Below are positions 35,422-47,172 of a stretch of DNA of 64,000 nucleotides, in pieces. Location of the stretch: positions 1,308,039-1,372,038 of the forward strand of contig JAJEKB010021090.1 of assembly GCA_022393335.1 (NCBI GenBank), in the 5' to 3' direction. This stretch comes from Macrotrachela quadricornifera (Eukaryota; Rotifera; Eurotatoria; Philodinida; Philodinidae). Both the position numbers and the translations under genes were made by a program. Under the pieces are notes generated by a model, which saw only the letters and a list, made by a program, of their open reading frames with translations, ran no database searches and had not been told where the DNA came from. Position 1 is the stretch's first letter. Every line of letters starts with the position of its first letter.

Positions 35422-36150
35422 CTATTTTGAAATGGCGATCGATGAATGTTCCTTTTTGAAGAATTTCAACTCTTCAATGCTAACCATGTTAATACCTGAT
35501 GATTGTGCTATTTGTATAGCGCAAAGACGATCGTAGATGGGTTCATTGATCTTTCCCTGTCTTTCATAAACATTGGCTCGTTCATGTAATATATCGATGT
35601 GATTGGGAGCAAATTCATGTACTTTACTCAAGTTTTTCAGAATCTCTTCTGATTGTCCATTGGCTGCCTGTGTTGTACTGAGATGAAAACTAGCATGTGC
35701 ATGTTCTACGTTATGTTTTGTTTCCCACTAATAAGATCCTCGTAAAATAGTTTGTCATATGGGACATTTGGACTTTTAGACATAATTTCCGCATGTATGT
35801 ACTCTCTCGAAGATATCTGTTCTTCGTTATGAGTGAGTCCTTTATTCCTATCTTCTCGTACAGAATGATCCATCGTTTCATTTAAAGCAAGATGCACTCG
35901 CTCTCGATAATATTTGTAGTCGAGATTTTTCTCATGTGTCCGGTCAACCGCCTCAACGACTAACATAACCTTTTGCTGGTATTTCATCTTTCTCTTCATC
36001 ATGAGTCTCTTGAATGAAGAATGAATAATCACGTATAGCAAGATCATTTTCACCAAACATTAGATGCGCAAATGCTCATTTGTAGTAGAGTTCTTCATAT
36101 AATTGTTTAAATAAATTCTTTTGTTTGTGTTAGTTACACAAGTAACACTG
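35422..36150 (-). pseudogene. TPR-repeat protein pseudogene
   Basis: Read on the minus strand: QLYEELYYK, an in-frame TGA, then FAHLMFGENDLAIRDYSFFI, a TPR-like helix pair. The frame changes near 35980 and continues as VVEAVDRTHEKNLDYKYY down to LFYEDLISG. After a second shift near 35730 (or a cryptic acceptor TTATTAG) it resumes as HAHASFHLSTT and FAPNHIDILHERANVYERQG, a canonical TPR (A..Y...G....A) helix. At least one stop and two frame breaks make it non-functional. Parent family is not certain; TPR fused to ART domains is common in bdelloids, and an ART gene lies 520 bp upstream. Confidence 0.55.
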
Positions 36151-36673
36151 ATCACCTTGATTGCTGACATAACTTCTTCATAAAACCAAATATATTATTA
36201 AAACTAGTCCCGTAAAATTCTCTTTATGTAGTGCAATCATTGAATATATATTTTATAGTGTTTTAATGATTAATACGACGAAGTTAAATTTTTATTTCTC
36301 AAGTTAGTTCCAATGAATAATAAATATGATTCGCTGATATAATTGTTATTGTTATCGATAACGCTTAATAAAATCGATAGTAGGACAGTTATTTTGTAAC
36401 CTATATAATATGTGAACCATATGAGCTTATTCCGTCAATGAAAACCTCAAGTAAGTTGGATGAAATTCAATTATTTTTTTGTACATTACGTTATCTAGTT
36501 TTGATTTTTCTTTAAATTTATTTCTCGCTTGACATTCAACAATATATATCATTGTCTTTATTATTTGTTAATATTGACAAGCAATAAAAAATATATAAAA
36601 ATAATCGAGACGTTAATGAGTTTCAGTTAGTTTGTTTTTTAAATTGCGTTTCGAGTGATAATTTTGTTTGTGA
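36151..36673. other. Intergenic, 3' side of the ART-LRR gene
   Basis: AT-rich with no gene. Confidence 0.4.
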
Positions 36674-38726
36674 TCAATATCGCTCAATGTTTAAGTAGAA
36701 ACGTTTGTTTGATTGAATAGCTTCTATCAATTTTCGTCTTTTATCGTCATTGAAACTACAATTTTCCAACCAAAGCGTATTTAATGACTGATTCTTTTTG
36801 AGCATTTCAATAAGATAATCGGCCCCTCGATCCTTTATCCCTTTATTATTGTGGAGATAGAGCTTCTGCAACTTTGTATCTGGATGAGAAAGAGCATTGG
36901 CTAATTGTTCGACGCCCTCATCTCCTATTTGGTTGTCATTCAAGTAAAGGTCGGTTATTGATTTTTTCGACTTGATCAATGACACAAGATAGGCGATACC
37001 TTCATCGTTGATGTTATTATGAGCAAGTTTGAGTATTTTTATTTGACCACATTCTACTTCCTAGGTATATAAAAATAAAAACGGTCTTATATTTGAAATA
37101 AAATGACAATTGATTCTCTTGTTATACGTTCTCTCAATTCTAAAGAATTTACCACAGATTTTTTTAATTTAAGTATCGATAGGCAATATGAATTAGTAAA
37201 TGTGTTCATGTAAGAACAAACACTATATCTATAAGAATCCATCAAGCATCGGTTTTTTCGATCACAGTCAATAGAAAGAAAAGATAATTAGAGAATAAGG
37301 ATGAGCATGAAAAAGAGTTTAATAATCGCATTTATTTCGATGTAGATTGGTAATGACACTGGTAAGATAGAGTATTAATGACTAGTTTGTTTACCTACAT
37401 TTCAACTGATTATATAAGTGAATAATAGCTAGATTTTTCTGATGGTAAAGTGTTTGTTTTTCAAAGAACTAGCTAACATCTAGGGAATACGCTTTCGAGA
37501 ACTTCAACGAATCTCTATATGAATTTAAAAATTCCTCTAGTATATATATTGTAAGATCATTCGCTGATTAAATAGACTTACATTTCACTCTCTTTGCTTA
37601 CCTTTGTCCGTTGAAATCCACAGATTTTGAATAGCACCACGCTCTTCGTTTTGTGAACCGAAAGTTCTTTTATTAAACGATATAGATCTTTACTGGACCA
37701 ACGATTTTTGCCAAGATCCACTTCATTCAATGTAAGACTTTCGACTATTCCTTTACCGAGTATGGTTATACTTTCGTGCGACATTTTAGCATTGTGTATT
37801 TGAAGTTTTGAACATTGTTTTTCAATAATAATCTCTCTCACGATATCCTCCATGTCTTGATTGCTTATTCGTTGGTCATCGATAGTTGCTATTGAACGAA
37901 ATGGAATTCGATCAATTATGACACGAATTTGTCGATTAGGATGAGGTTCATCGATAACAACGTTTTCATCGTCAATTGTATCATCTGGATCCAATCCTTT
38001 TATTTCAATCAAAGGAAACTTTGGTTTTATTTCCTTCAAATGAATAAGAGTAAGTCCGTCACTCTTGCTAATTTTTGACACGACTCGAAAATATCTAGCA
38101 GCAATGAGTAGAACTTCATTCTCTGTAGGAAAACGCGAATATTCTCTGATGTGTTTGCCAGAATAAGAGTCAATCTTGAAGATAGTCCTTGGACCTTTTC
38201 CGCCACAGAAATTTTCGACTACATCCATACTATCTGTACAAGATGAAAAAGCCCACCAAACGATATTTTCTCCGACTGTGTATAGTGCAGAAAGATCACC
38301 TTTCACCCCTCGTAAAACGCGCCGATGAGACGAAGGAATCTTTAGAAGACCAGTAACCATTAGCTTCAGATATAGAAACCAATCTTTTAAAACATTTCGA
38401 TCTTCTGTACGAAGTTTATCGTTCATAATGCTATAGAGACTTGGTTTTTCTTTTAAATTCCACTCCATTGTATATAGCCGTATCGAAGCCAATTCATCCA
38501 GAGTGAGATTATGAGGCGATGGATTTCGGCTTTCATTTTTGGCTATTGATGTGTATTTTTCTACATGGGGTACGTACTTCACCAGTGGCTTAATTGCGTT
38601 TTCCAGAGAAACCAGATCTACCTCCATAAAACCTTTAATAGATGAAAACATTCTTAGAGGCTCCTTATCCATGTCACCGAGGCGCTGCCAATGTCTTGAT
38701 ATTTCATCACTATCGTCGGATGCCAT
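36674..38726 (-). CDS. NAD:arginine ADP-ribosyltransferase fused to leucine-rich repeats (copy 1)
   Basis: Exons 38726-37602 and 37060-36674. The 541-nt intron (ACAAAG|GTAAGC ... CCTAG|GAA) is phase 0, giving 503 residues. Residues about 40-230 form an ART (PF01129-type) domain with the R-S-ExE triad: Arg-139 in VLRGV, Ser-161/162 in WWAFSSCT, and Glu-202/Glu-204 in TENEVLL. ExE is the arginine-specific pattern. The enzyme would move ADP-ribose from NAD to a protein side chain. Residues about 290-500 are RNH1/NLR-type LRRs (LYLNDNQIGDEGVEQLANAL), four clear repeats. There is no signal peptide, so it is cytosolic. ATG 38726 was chosen because MASDDSDE aligns with the start of the paralogue at 45751-47172; the frame opens 11 codons earlier. 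LRRs probably select targets (inference). Confidence 0.85.
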
Positions 38727-40318
38727 TAAAATAAAGTCGATCCGGCAATAATAAATCAACGGAAACTTTTAAGAATATAGTATGCTGGTGTAAATTATCA
38801 ATCAAACGTAAACTGCTGTTTTTTCCCCAATTAAAAACTAATATAAATGGAAAAGTTGATGAACAGAAATCTATGAAATAAATAATATCCGCGAGACAAA
38901 GCAAATAGAGTTTAAGAATCATTCAAAAATCTAGTGTTAATTAACTCAAATTTGAACATCAATCACCTTATAATCAATATTTATAATAAAAACAGAGACT
39001 GCATTAGTAAATGTTATAAAAAATACCCCAGAAGTCATGAAATAAATGCACACATTCTAAAAAATATATCATAGAGAATTTTGGTTGATACAATAAAAAA
39101 AAAGCTTGTCAGCGCAGTCCCTTTGGGACTAAAATGTGGAATTCACATACTTTCAGAAGAAATATACTACACAACCATCCGTTTTTGTTTGCTGCTAAGC
39201 AAAACATATAGTGATTTTCATAGCTCTTTTCTTTCGTCGCCCTACTATCTAGGAAAACTTATGTAAAATCTTCATTTTATTTATCTTCCCTCTTTGCTCC
39301 TCCTCATCAATTTCAAAGCACACGCCATGCTCTTTGACTTTGGTTGCTAGGGTCTGTAACAGAGATGTGTCTGTAAGGGGGGGGGGGAGCCCTAAAAACC
39401 TCGACTTAAAACTTACACTCATTATTTTTCTTCGAAAAAATATGTGAGTTCCACAAAAGGGATTGGTGGTTCCTGTTTTTAAATTATAATACTCATGAGT
39501 ACATCTAATGAGATGAATATTAAACTCCTAAATAACATTACAACTGCTTATCTCCATTTGTAAAATCTTCTGCACTAGTTTATTGAGTACCCAAACAGGC
39601 AGACTAATTGAAAAAACGCGTGTAAACTCTACAATAACTATAGGCCTTTTATGGTCACAATGACGGTTTCTAATTGCACTCAAAACACGGACAAACAAAA
39701 AAATATAAAAACAGAAAATAATTTGAAGTAGCTGATTTTTTTGACGACTGCGCACCGCAAATTCTTGCTCACAAACCCACACTGAAAGTGCAGGCGTTTA
39801 GTTGTTTATTTTCACTAATCGTACCTGCCCTTTAGTCGGGGACCGCAATTGTGACCGTAACGCAAAAAGGAAAATGAAACACGAAAATACGTAGTCCTAA
39901 TATGCACTTTGTTTTTTCAACGTTTACACGATACTAATGTTCATACACGTTATAATCCACTTTTTTTTATACTCCAAAACGCGTCTTTATCACCAACGGA
40001 TAAATGCCATCAACCATGATTATTGTGGGGTTTTCGCATCTACTACCTATTACTACATCATTATCCCTTAATCTTATGCCTATGCTTTTGCCAATATACC
40101 ATTATAATTATTTCCTTACTAGCGAGAACTCGTGCATACTGCACGGTTATTTTTTCTCTAACGTATGACATTAAACACATAATCTTTGGCCTGGTACAGA
40201 CACGCACATACTTGATATTATGTACATAGAAGCCCAAATGATTCATACTCTTATATCGCCTAGATTTGTATAGTGCATGTACTCTTCGACTTGTATCCTT
40301 TGTAGATCTGGTAGCCTT
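38727..40318. other. Intergenic; poly(G) tract
   Basis: A run of ten G lies at 39378-39387. No gene is recognised. The segment 39300-40260 is less AT-rich than its surroundings. Confidence 0.4.
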
Positions 40319-40392
40319 ATCCCCTTATTGTCTTAGTCCCTTTCTGCCTTCCCCTTATTGTCTTAGCCCCTTTCTACCTTCCCCTTATTTCC
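40319..40392. repeat. Short tandem repeat, about 32-35 bp unit
   Basis: CCCCTTATTGTCTTAG(T/C)CCC TTTCT occurs twice, and CCCCTTATT a third time. Pyrimidine-rich. Confidence 0.6.
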
Positions 40393-40807
40393 TAATCGAC
40401 TTAATGCGTTACTTACTTCAGGGCCTATGAGTACCCCCGTAGTATAGCTCTTCAGGTCCTATTATACGTTGACGGTTAATAAATCATCACTAAATAAACC
40501 ATTCACTTATATATCAAACAAAAGTTTTCTCTCTTCATATATGTGTATAAATAGACCAAGCGTGTATAAATGGGCGCTTGGATTGTCGTCTACTATCAGA
40601 AAAAGAAAGTCGACTGATTTAAGAAAAGTATAATGAAGATATTCAAACTTTCCCTTGTGAAGTTACTTATTGGACACCCTATGTGTTTTCGTTCTTAACT
40701 CCTTGTTGCCTAGATCCGAAAGAGCAATATTTCTGTTATCTCTATAGTAAGCCCATATAAATTTAATATGCAAAATTGATAAACTGACAAATTTTGAAAA
40801 CATTCGG

Positions 40808-41041
40808 TTATGAAGTAACCTGATATTTCCTGGAAAACTGGACGACATCCGTCACCATAAGAAACTTTCCTCCTTGAGTTACCTCTTGTACTGTAAATGT
40901 TGCATAAAGTACGTACGTACTCTTGCTTCTTAGATGTTTTGTAAACGTTTCAACAGCACTCTGATTGTATAGCTTCTTAGGACCATTTATGAGCATTGTT
41001 CTAGTCACATTTTCAATCGTTACAGGCACAAACTTCTTCAG
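40808..41041 (-). CDS. Possible coding fragment, unrecognised
   Basis: A minus-strand frame of about 77 codons begins after a CTGAAG that could be an acceptor. Its composition looks protein-like: FVPVTIENVTRTMLINGPKK, then TYVLYATFTVQEVTQGGKF and VTDVVQFSRKYQ, alternating beta-type residues. No ATG opens it and no partner exon was found. It could be an exon of a lost gene or chance; no family recognised. Confidence 0.25.
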   Translation of the reverse strand: MKKFVPVTIENVTRTMLINGPKKLYNQSAVETFTKHLRSKSTYVLYATFTVQEVTQGGKFLMVTDVVQFSRKYQVTS

Positions 41042-42317
41042 TTAAATAGAGGATTATTTGCTTTTTGGATTTGCAAAGTTAATTTTACCTTTTTCTCACT
41101 AGTATGAGTCCTTTACATTGTATTTCTTCGCACAATTTCGTTCCTCAATATTATATGCATATAATGGTGTACATTCCTATTTTTCTCATTTTATAACTTG
41201 TAGTCATAACCTCGAATGTTTGTTTATAATACTATATAAAAAAGATTTTAAAGTAAAATGATTGACGAGACTAACGTTAAAGCGCGTGTAAATGTGAAAG
41301 AAAGTAAAAAACGTTTCAATAGGGTGAGAAGATTATTCATAATTTTGTATGAAACATAAGAAACCTATTAATGACTAATGCATCTAAACAAGGTTTTGTA
41401 TAAAAAACACGAAACCTTTGTATAGTCTAGGAAACTCAGTGGTTTCGTGTAAAATATATAGAACTATTAACTAATTAATAGAATTACAAATAGTGCTGTG
41501 TAAATCATACAGAATCCTTACCTATTCTACCAAATGAGTGATGGTGGTGCGCAAAAAAGACGAAAAATTAACATTTAGCAACGAACTGAGAATGATTTTG
41601 TGAATATATTACGAAATGGTGGAAAACCCTACTAATATATGAACGGCACAACTTATGATGTACGAACCACAAATAAACCTGCTGAGTTCACAGTACGACT
41701 CATACAAACATTAGAAATCTCTGTGAATTCTGCTAAATCATAGTAGATTTACTAGGAAAGGTACGAAAGTATTTTTTGTTTATTAAATATAAATTCGTTC
41801 GGCGCGAAAAATAGAAAATTTTAGAGTTTTATAATAAACATATTTTTTAAAGTGTTTATTTATCTAACGAACTTTCGACATATATTTCTAACTTCTATGT
41901 TTGCACTCATTCATCTATCTAACTAACTACTTATCCAGTTTATTTTGTTCAGGGCGATGATTGATTCAATACGAGATTTATGTTTGAAATAAAAGAGCAA
42001 TACTAAAAACTCATAATTACAATTTCAGTTATTTCAAATTGTGTTTTTTGTCTATATGAGCAATCTTTTAGCTTGAATTATTAAATAATATGTCAAATGC
42101 ATATTCATGATTTTTATAAAACCTGAATGAGAGATACATCCCTAAACAATGCAAAATCATTGCTTCAACATTAGCTACGATAGCTCAAATACACCTCGTG
42201 ATTAAAAAATAATTATTTTCTCGAGCATACTACTGCAAGTAACCAAATAATGCGCAACTATATTCAATACTACAGTCGAGTTTTGGTTGCTTCAAGAATT
42301 ATAAAATCCTTTCTTAT
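41042..42317. other. Non-coding, no gene seen
   Basis: AT-rich; a few short inverted words around GGTTTCGTGTAAAA near 41410-41460. Nothing else. Confidence 0.4.
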
Positions 42318-42349
42318 TCCCTTGACTGTAGGTCAGGGTCTAAATCCCG

Positions 42350-42918
42350 AAATCGTCGGTGTGTTTGTGTGTTTGTTCACAGGGTCAAAAAAACATCGAA
42401 ATCCGATTTTTCGAAAAAGACATTTCTAGAGGTTTTTCGATACGGAGACTTCGAATCTAAGGCCTGTCGGGTGACCATCGTGGCTGGAAGGGGGGGGGGG
42501 GGGGGGGAGTGAAGAGGGGGGAGAGGTCAAGAAATCACCGAAGACCGATTTTACTCGAATCTAATGTTAGTTTTTTAAAATTTTTTTCGGATCGATTTTT
42601 CTGAGACAAAGGACCACTTTTTTCACAAATAAAAATTTCCTTATAAGAGTTGACCGAAGGGTAATCAGGGTCGAGAAATTCAAATCTGAAGTCAGTTTTT
42701 TTATAAAAACTTTTGTGAGTCAATTCTTTGAACAAAGGACCAATTTTTAACAAAAAAACGTTTGGTTTTATAACGTTTCATCGAAGGCAGTTGAAGTCAA
42801 GGAGCTTGAATCTGACTTGCCCTTTTTAAATTTTGTTAGTGAATAGGTTGATGATAGTTTAGAAAGACGATTTCTACGAGAAAGAGCTGAGCTAGTCTTT
42901 AGACGTGCGTTACTTGTG
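42350..42918 (+). repeat. Repeat family A, copy 3
   Basis: It shares GGTCAAAAAAACAT, GTAATCAGGGTCGAGAAATT and the end TTTCTACGAGAAAGAGCTGA...TTACTTGT with copy 1. The left inverted end is missing. Confidence 0.6.
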
Positions 42919-42927
42919 TAAGTTTAA

Positions 42928-43100
42928 CTATAGCTCCTCAAGCCTTATACGATGGGTATACTGAAAGGTCCCAAAACTGTATACTATGAAGATACCTGTA
43001 GCTCCTCAAGTCCTATGCTATGAAGGCATCCGTAGTTCCTGAACTTCTATAACATGAAGGTACGTCTAGGTCTTGAATTGCTATATTATGAAGGCAACCT
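42928..43100. repeat. Minisatellite, about 34-bp unit
   Basis: Diverged units of the form GTAGCTCCTCAAGTCCTAT.CTATGAAGGCAT. Similar runs lie at about 43415-43490 and 44300-44420, and a fainter one near 62195-62310. Confidence 0.5.
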
Positions 43101-44159
43101 TAGATGCTATCGTTCACCTCGAACACCAGAATGTTGTTCCAATATGACAGTGAAAAAACAGACAGTTGGGCAGGCCATTATAGAAATGGCATGATGGGCT
43201 CTCAGTATTACCACTATTATACGGATGAAACATGGGGTTGTTTGGATAGATAAAAGGTTGTCATAGACATTCCCTTGACTGTAGTCAGGATCTCAATCCC
43301 GAAACCGACGATGTGTTTGTCCGCACCTCGAATTGGTCAATTTTTCCGACCAATCAGAATGAATCTTTGCTAGGACTCACCCATGCTCACGTAGCGTACT
43401 CCAGGCAGGTCCTCAAGCACTATATATTGCAGGTATCCGTAGGCCCTCAACTACTATATATTTGGGGTGCCCTTGAATTCTCAACTACTATGAATCGGTG
43501 CTATTCGTTATTATCGAGACCTATCGTGTGGGGTTCAGTCGTAATCTTAATCTCTAAAAGAAATGTACTTGTCAGCAGGGTACTAGTCTGAAGCTACAGT
43601 CAAGGGACCTAGTGGATCGCCTCGATCCACGCTACTTGTGCTTGTAGATTTTCAAAAACTATCTAATTGTAATGCTTAGAGAGTGTGAGAGCCTGATTAA
43701 ATAGAGTTCTATTCAATCATTTAGGATTATTTTATAGAGATCCTTCCAACTTATCATAGGTCACCTCGAGATGGTTTGTATATTTCTTCGGAGTCGACCG
43801 GATGATAGTTATCAAAGTTCATAAGAGACAATAGGTTACATTATCCTTTTAAATGCTGAGGATATTCCCAGAGACATATCTGTTACTCAAACTCTAAAAT
43901 TTGTCTAAAGATATTCTATACTACCTAACAATATATTTTCGAAGTCGAAGGGATCAAAATAAAAGATAATTGATATATTTATTTCTTAATATCTGTAACT
44001 GTTATAGGTGGCATAGATATTAGGCATCGGATAACAAAACTCAATGTATCTTTTGAAAGAGTCTCCAACAGTGTAGTGAAAAAACAGAATAGTTTTTGTG
44101 AAAGTATTAATTACTCAGAGAGATAAGAAATGCAATGATTGATAAAAACGCATCTTCTA

Positions 44160-44953
44160 TCTATATATATATTGTCGAGTGTCACGTCTGATCACTCTCC
44201 CATTGGTCAATTTTTTCGACCAATCAGATTTCAAGACCAATGATTAAGGCGATTCACCAACATACGGAAACATGACCCCCACTATTAAAAAAGGAGTACT
44301 CCTACCTCCTCAAATACTATATTATGCAGATACCCTTAGGTCCTCAAGAGCTATTATACGAGGGTATTCCTAGGTCTTCAACAACTATATATTGGGAGTA
44401 TCCTTCGGTCCCCAAGCACTATATAAAGACTAGGAATGGCACTTTCACTTTTCTGATAGTCGGAAAACTGGCCAATCAGATTGCCAGAAATTGAAACTCG
44501 CTTATTTGATGGATAACCGAGGGAGATTCTATGAGGACTTTTGTAGAGCACCCTTGATAACCTCAGATTGGCCCGAGCAACTCTATGTTTCATATGGATG
44601 ATAGTTGAACTCTAATATCGGCCAATGGTACATACAAGATTTCAGCCAATCAGATTTCAGCAAACGATTTCTCTGCTAATATTCGGATGAAGCATGGCCA
44701 CGTTCGGGCCATTTAGGGGTTATCAAGAGATATCTTTAATACGGCCCGAACAACCCTATGTTTTATATGGATGACAGTCGAAGTCTAATATTGACCCATG
44801 GTATATACAGGACAAGTCAAGTCCACGTCCTCGTGGTGTTTCATGGGTAATGCAAACGGGCCTCTGTGCACCTCTTATGAACCACATGATATGCGATAAT
44901 CATACTCCGCCTAGAAACGAAAAAACCGTGCAATTTGCACGGGATATAGCTAG
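44160..44953 (+). mobile_element. Non-autonomous Helitron, second copy
   Basis: The 5' end is TCTATATATATATTG. The 3' end has the hairpin CCGTGCAATTTGCACGG followed after a few bases by CTAG (44950-44953). It is flanked by A on the left and T on the right. It carries the minisatellite and GGTCAATTTTTTCGACCAAT (also at 43330). No helicase frame. Confidence 0.7.
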
Positions 44954-45750
44954 TCTATTAATATGTAAAAAGATTCTTTATCAAATTGAACAAGGTTAAA
45001 ATTAATTTACTTGTTTTCATTTGGAAAAAGTATTGGTAGGTGCATTAAAATGTATGACTTTCCAATACGCTTTTAACGGATAATCATTCCAGGCTGATTT
45101 TTTATACAAGAAACTAAGAAACTAACTGTCTTACTAAATTCAATAATAATCTTTCTTTCTCTCGCTTTTGTAAGAGAAATGAAACGTTTTTTTTTTATGA
45201 ATATAGCTGCTTAATACTTAAGTATTTATTTTTACTGCCCTGTCGATATTTAAATAAACTAAGTATAAATTGTCGTTCTGGTGTCAATATTCACCTGAAT
45301 GATATTTTATTTTTGTACATGAAAATCGAAGGAGAAGATATTCATCACTATGTGTAGCTTTATGTGCGCATTTGGTAGAGTGAGTTTATATTCGAAGAAA
45401 AATGCTTCGACCGATGACGATGTTGTTTATTTCGCCTGAAGACCAATTTTTCTTATCCGATGATTCCTATTGATTTAAAACTTTGAGAGTAAATACATTC
45501 AACAACAAGATTTCAAGGCAAATGTCATTTCTTCCCCAATTAACTTGAAAAAAGAACTATTTACTCTGGCCAAATATTAATAAAGTTTACAAGACGTAAT
45601 TCATCACTTAAAATCGGGCTCGCAAAAACCTAACTGACTCATAGTGGCTATCAGTAGATTAGATTTTATCTTAATATGTTTGGGTCACTTTCTATGCAGT
45701 AGTATATGAGATGTTCTTTTATTAAAAATAAAATCAAAATATATACTTTT
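44954..45750. other. Intergenic, 3' side of ART copy 2
   Basis: No gene seen. Confidence 0.4.
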
Positions 45751-47172
45751 CTAATAATCCTTAATGCGAGAAATCCATAATTCAAAGTTTCTTTTTGACT
45801 TGGTCACTGCTCGAATTCTTGTTTCACCATCTTGAGAAAAATCACAATGACGCAAATCGAGTTTTTTCAGTTTTTTATTGTTTGTGATCATCTCAATAAA
45901 TTTATCAATACTTTGATCATTGATATCTTCGTTCGCACTTAGATTCAAAACTTGCAGACATGTATTTTCATGAGTGAGAACAGCAGCTAACATATTCGCA
46001 CCATTATTCCCTATGCGATTGACGCTCAAAGATAATCGAATCAATTTCGTGTTTGTTTTGAGCATATCGGCTAGATATCTCACGCCTTGATCTGAAATAT
46101 CATTCTCCGATAGATTAACATATTTAAGAGCAGAACTATTAATTATCGACGCTAAGTTTTGAACAGTTAAATTTGATATGCCATTAAGTGAAATATCCAA
46201 TTCTTCCAAGTATTGATTGTTATGTATTGCAGCAACTAGAATTGAGAAGCTTGTATGTGTGATTCCGCTATTCGTCAAAATGAGTCTCTTGCATTGCTTG
46301 TCAATAACTCCTTGTTTGACAACGATTTGCATACCTTGATCATTTATTTGTTCTCCACTCAAATCCAATTTTCCTGATTGACAGTTATCAATAGCTTTTT
46401 TTATGTTTTCTATATGACAAGAATTATAATTCTGTAATCCCGTTGTCGTGACCTGAGAGACAGAAAACAAATCTTGTGAATGAACCTGTTCGATCTGAAT
46501 CATATTCAAACTATTGTCCATGTCTAATATCCCGAGAACTTTGAATTGACAACCAGGAAGAAGTAAAACTTCATCTTCTGTCTTGAAAAAGGAATGTTCA
46601 CGAATATCTTTTCCTGTAAAACAATTAATTGTCCACATTGTTCGTGTACCAGTTTTGCCCAAAAATTGTTCCGACTTTAGAGTCTCAATGGAAGTTGTAC
46701 ACGACGTAAATGCCCACCAGAAGAATGTTTTGTTCTTGGGAAAATTATCAATCATATCCATTTTTACTCCACGAAAAACTTGACGCCGCTCTGATGGTAA
46801 TTTTGAAAGTGCAGTAGTAATTAACTTCAAATAGAGAAACCATGGTTTTAAACGAGATTCATCACCTTTACGTAGTGTATCGTTTAGAATAATATAGAAA
46901 GTTTTTTCTTTTTCAGTCCAAGATAGAGTATAGAGTCTGATCGAATTCGACTCATCTAAAGTTAAATGATCGGGCGAATTTTTGTGACCGTGCGTAACTA
47001 TCCATACCATTTGTTCAACATCGGGCACAATCGTTATCAGAGGTTTAATGGCCTCCTTAAGGCTCACTAGTGGAGATTCTTTATACGTTTGAATTGGTGC
47101 CGTACTTTTATCAGTATTTTCTGATGCAAGACACATGCGAGATACAGATCCTTGAATATCAGAAGAAGCCAT
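45751..47172 (-). CDS. NAD:arginine ADP-ribosyltransferase fused to leucine-rich repeats (copy 2)
   Basis: A single exon of 473 residues from ATG 47172 to TAG 45751. The ART domain at about 38-225 has Arg-134 in VFRGVK, Ser-157 in WWAFTSCTTS and Glu-199/Glu-201 in TEDEVLL, so the R-S-ExE triad is complete. It is followed by LRRs of the RNH1/NLR type from about residue 260 to the end (LDISLNGISN, VNLSENDISDQGVRYL, LSLSVNRIGNNGANML, LNLSANEDINDQSID). Cytosolic, with no signal peptide. Clearly a paralogue of the gene at 36674-38726 (shared MAS start, AIKPL, LTLDE, WFLYLKL), but without the LRR intron. It is divergently transcribed from the ankyrin gene with 653 bp between start codons. Confidence 0.88.
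   Translation of the reverse strand: MASSDIQGSVSRMCLASENTDKSTAPIQTYKESPLVSLKEAIKPLITIVPDVEQMVWIVTHGHKNSPDHLTLDESNSIRLYTLSWTEKEKTFYIILNDTLRKGDESRLKPWFLYLKLITTALSKLPSERRQVFRGVKMDMIDNFPKNKTFFWWAFTSCTTSIETLKSEQFLGKTGTRTMWTINCFTGKDIREHSFFKTEDEVLLLPGCQFKVLGILDMDNSLNMIQIEQVHSQDLFSVSQVTTTGLQNYNSCHIENIKKAIDNCQSGKLDLSGEQINDQGMQIVVKQGVIDKQCKRLILTNSGITHTSFSILVAAIHNNQYLEELDISLNGISNLTVQNLASIINSSALKYVNLSENDISDQGVRYLADMLKTNTKLIRLSLSVNRIGNNGANMLAAVLTHENTCLQVLNLSANEDINDQSIDKFIEMITNNKKLKKLDLRHCDFSQDGETRIRAVTKSKRNFELWISRIKDY

Larger units (their letters stand above)
42318..43607. mobile_element. Element with TCCCTTGACTGTAG ends, containing repeat A copy 3
   Basis: TCCCTTGACTGTAG occurs at 42318 and 43271 in direct orientation and inverted (CTACAGTCAAGGGA) at 43594-43607. 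About 50 bp after each direct copy also match (AATCCCGAAA.CG.CG.TGTGTTTG). A 337-bp unit, 43271-43607, is therefore bounded by 14-bp inverted repeats. The 42318 copy may be a half-element or the outer end of a larger one. A run of G lies at 42490-42507. Confidence 0.55.
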
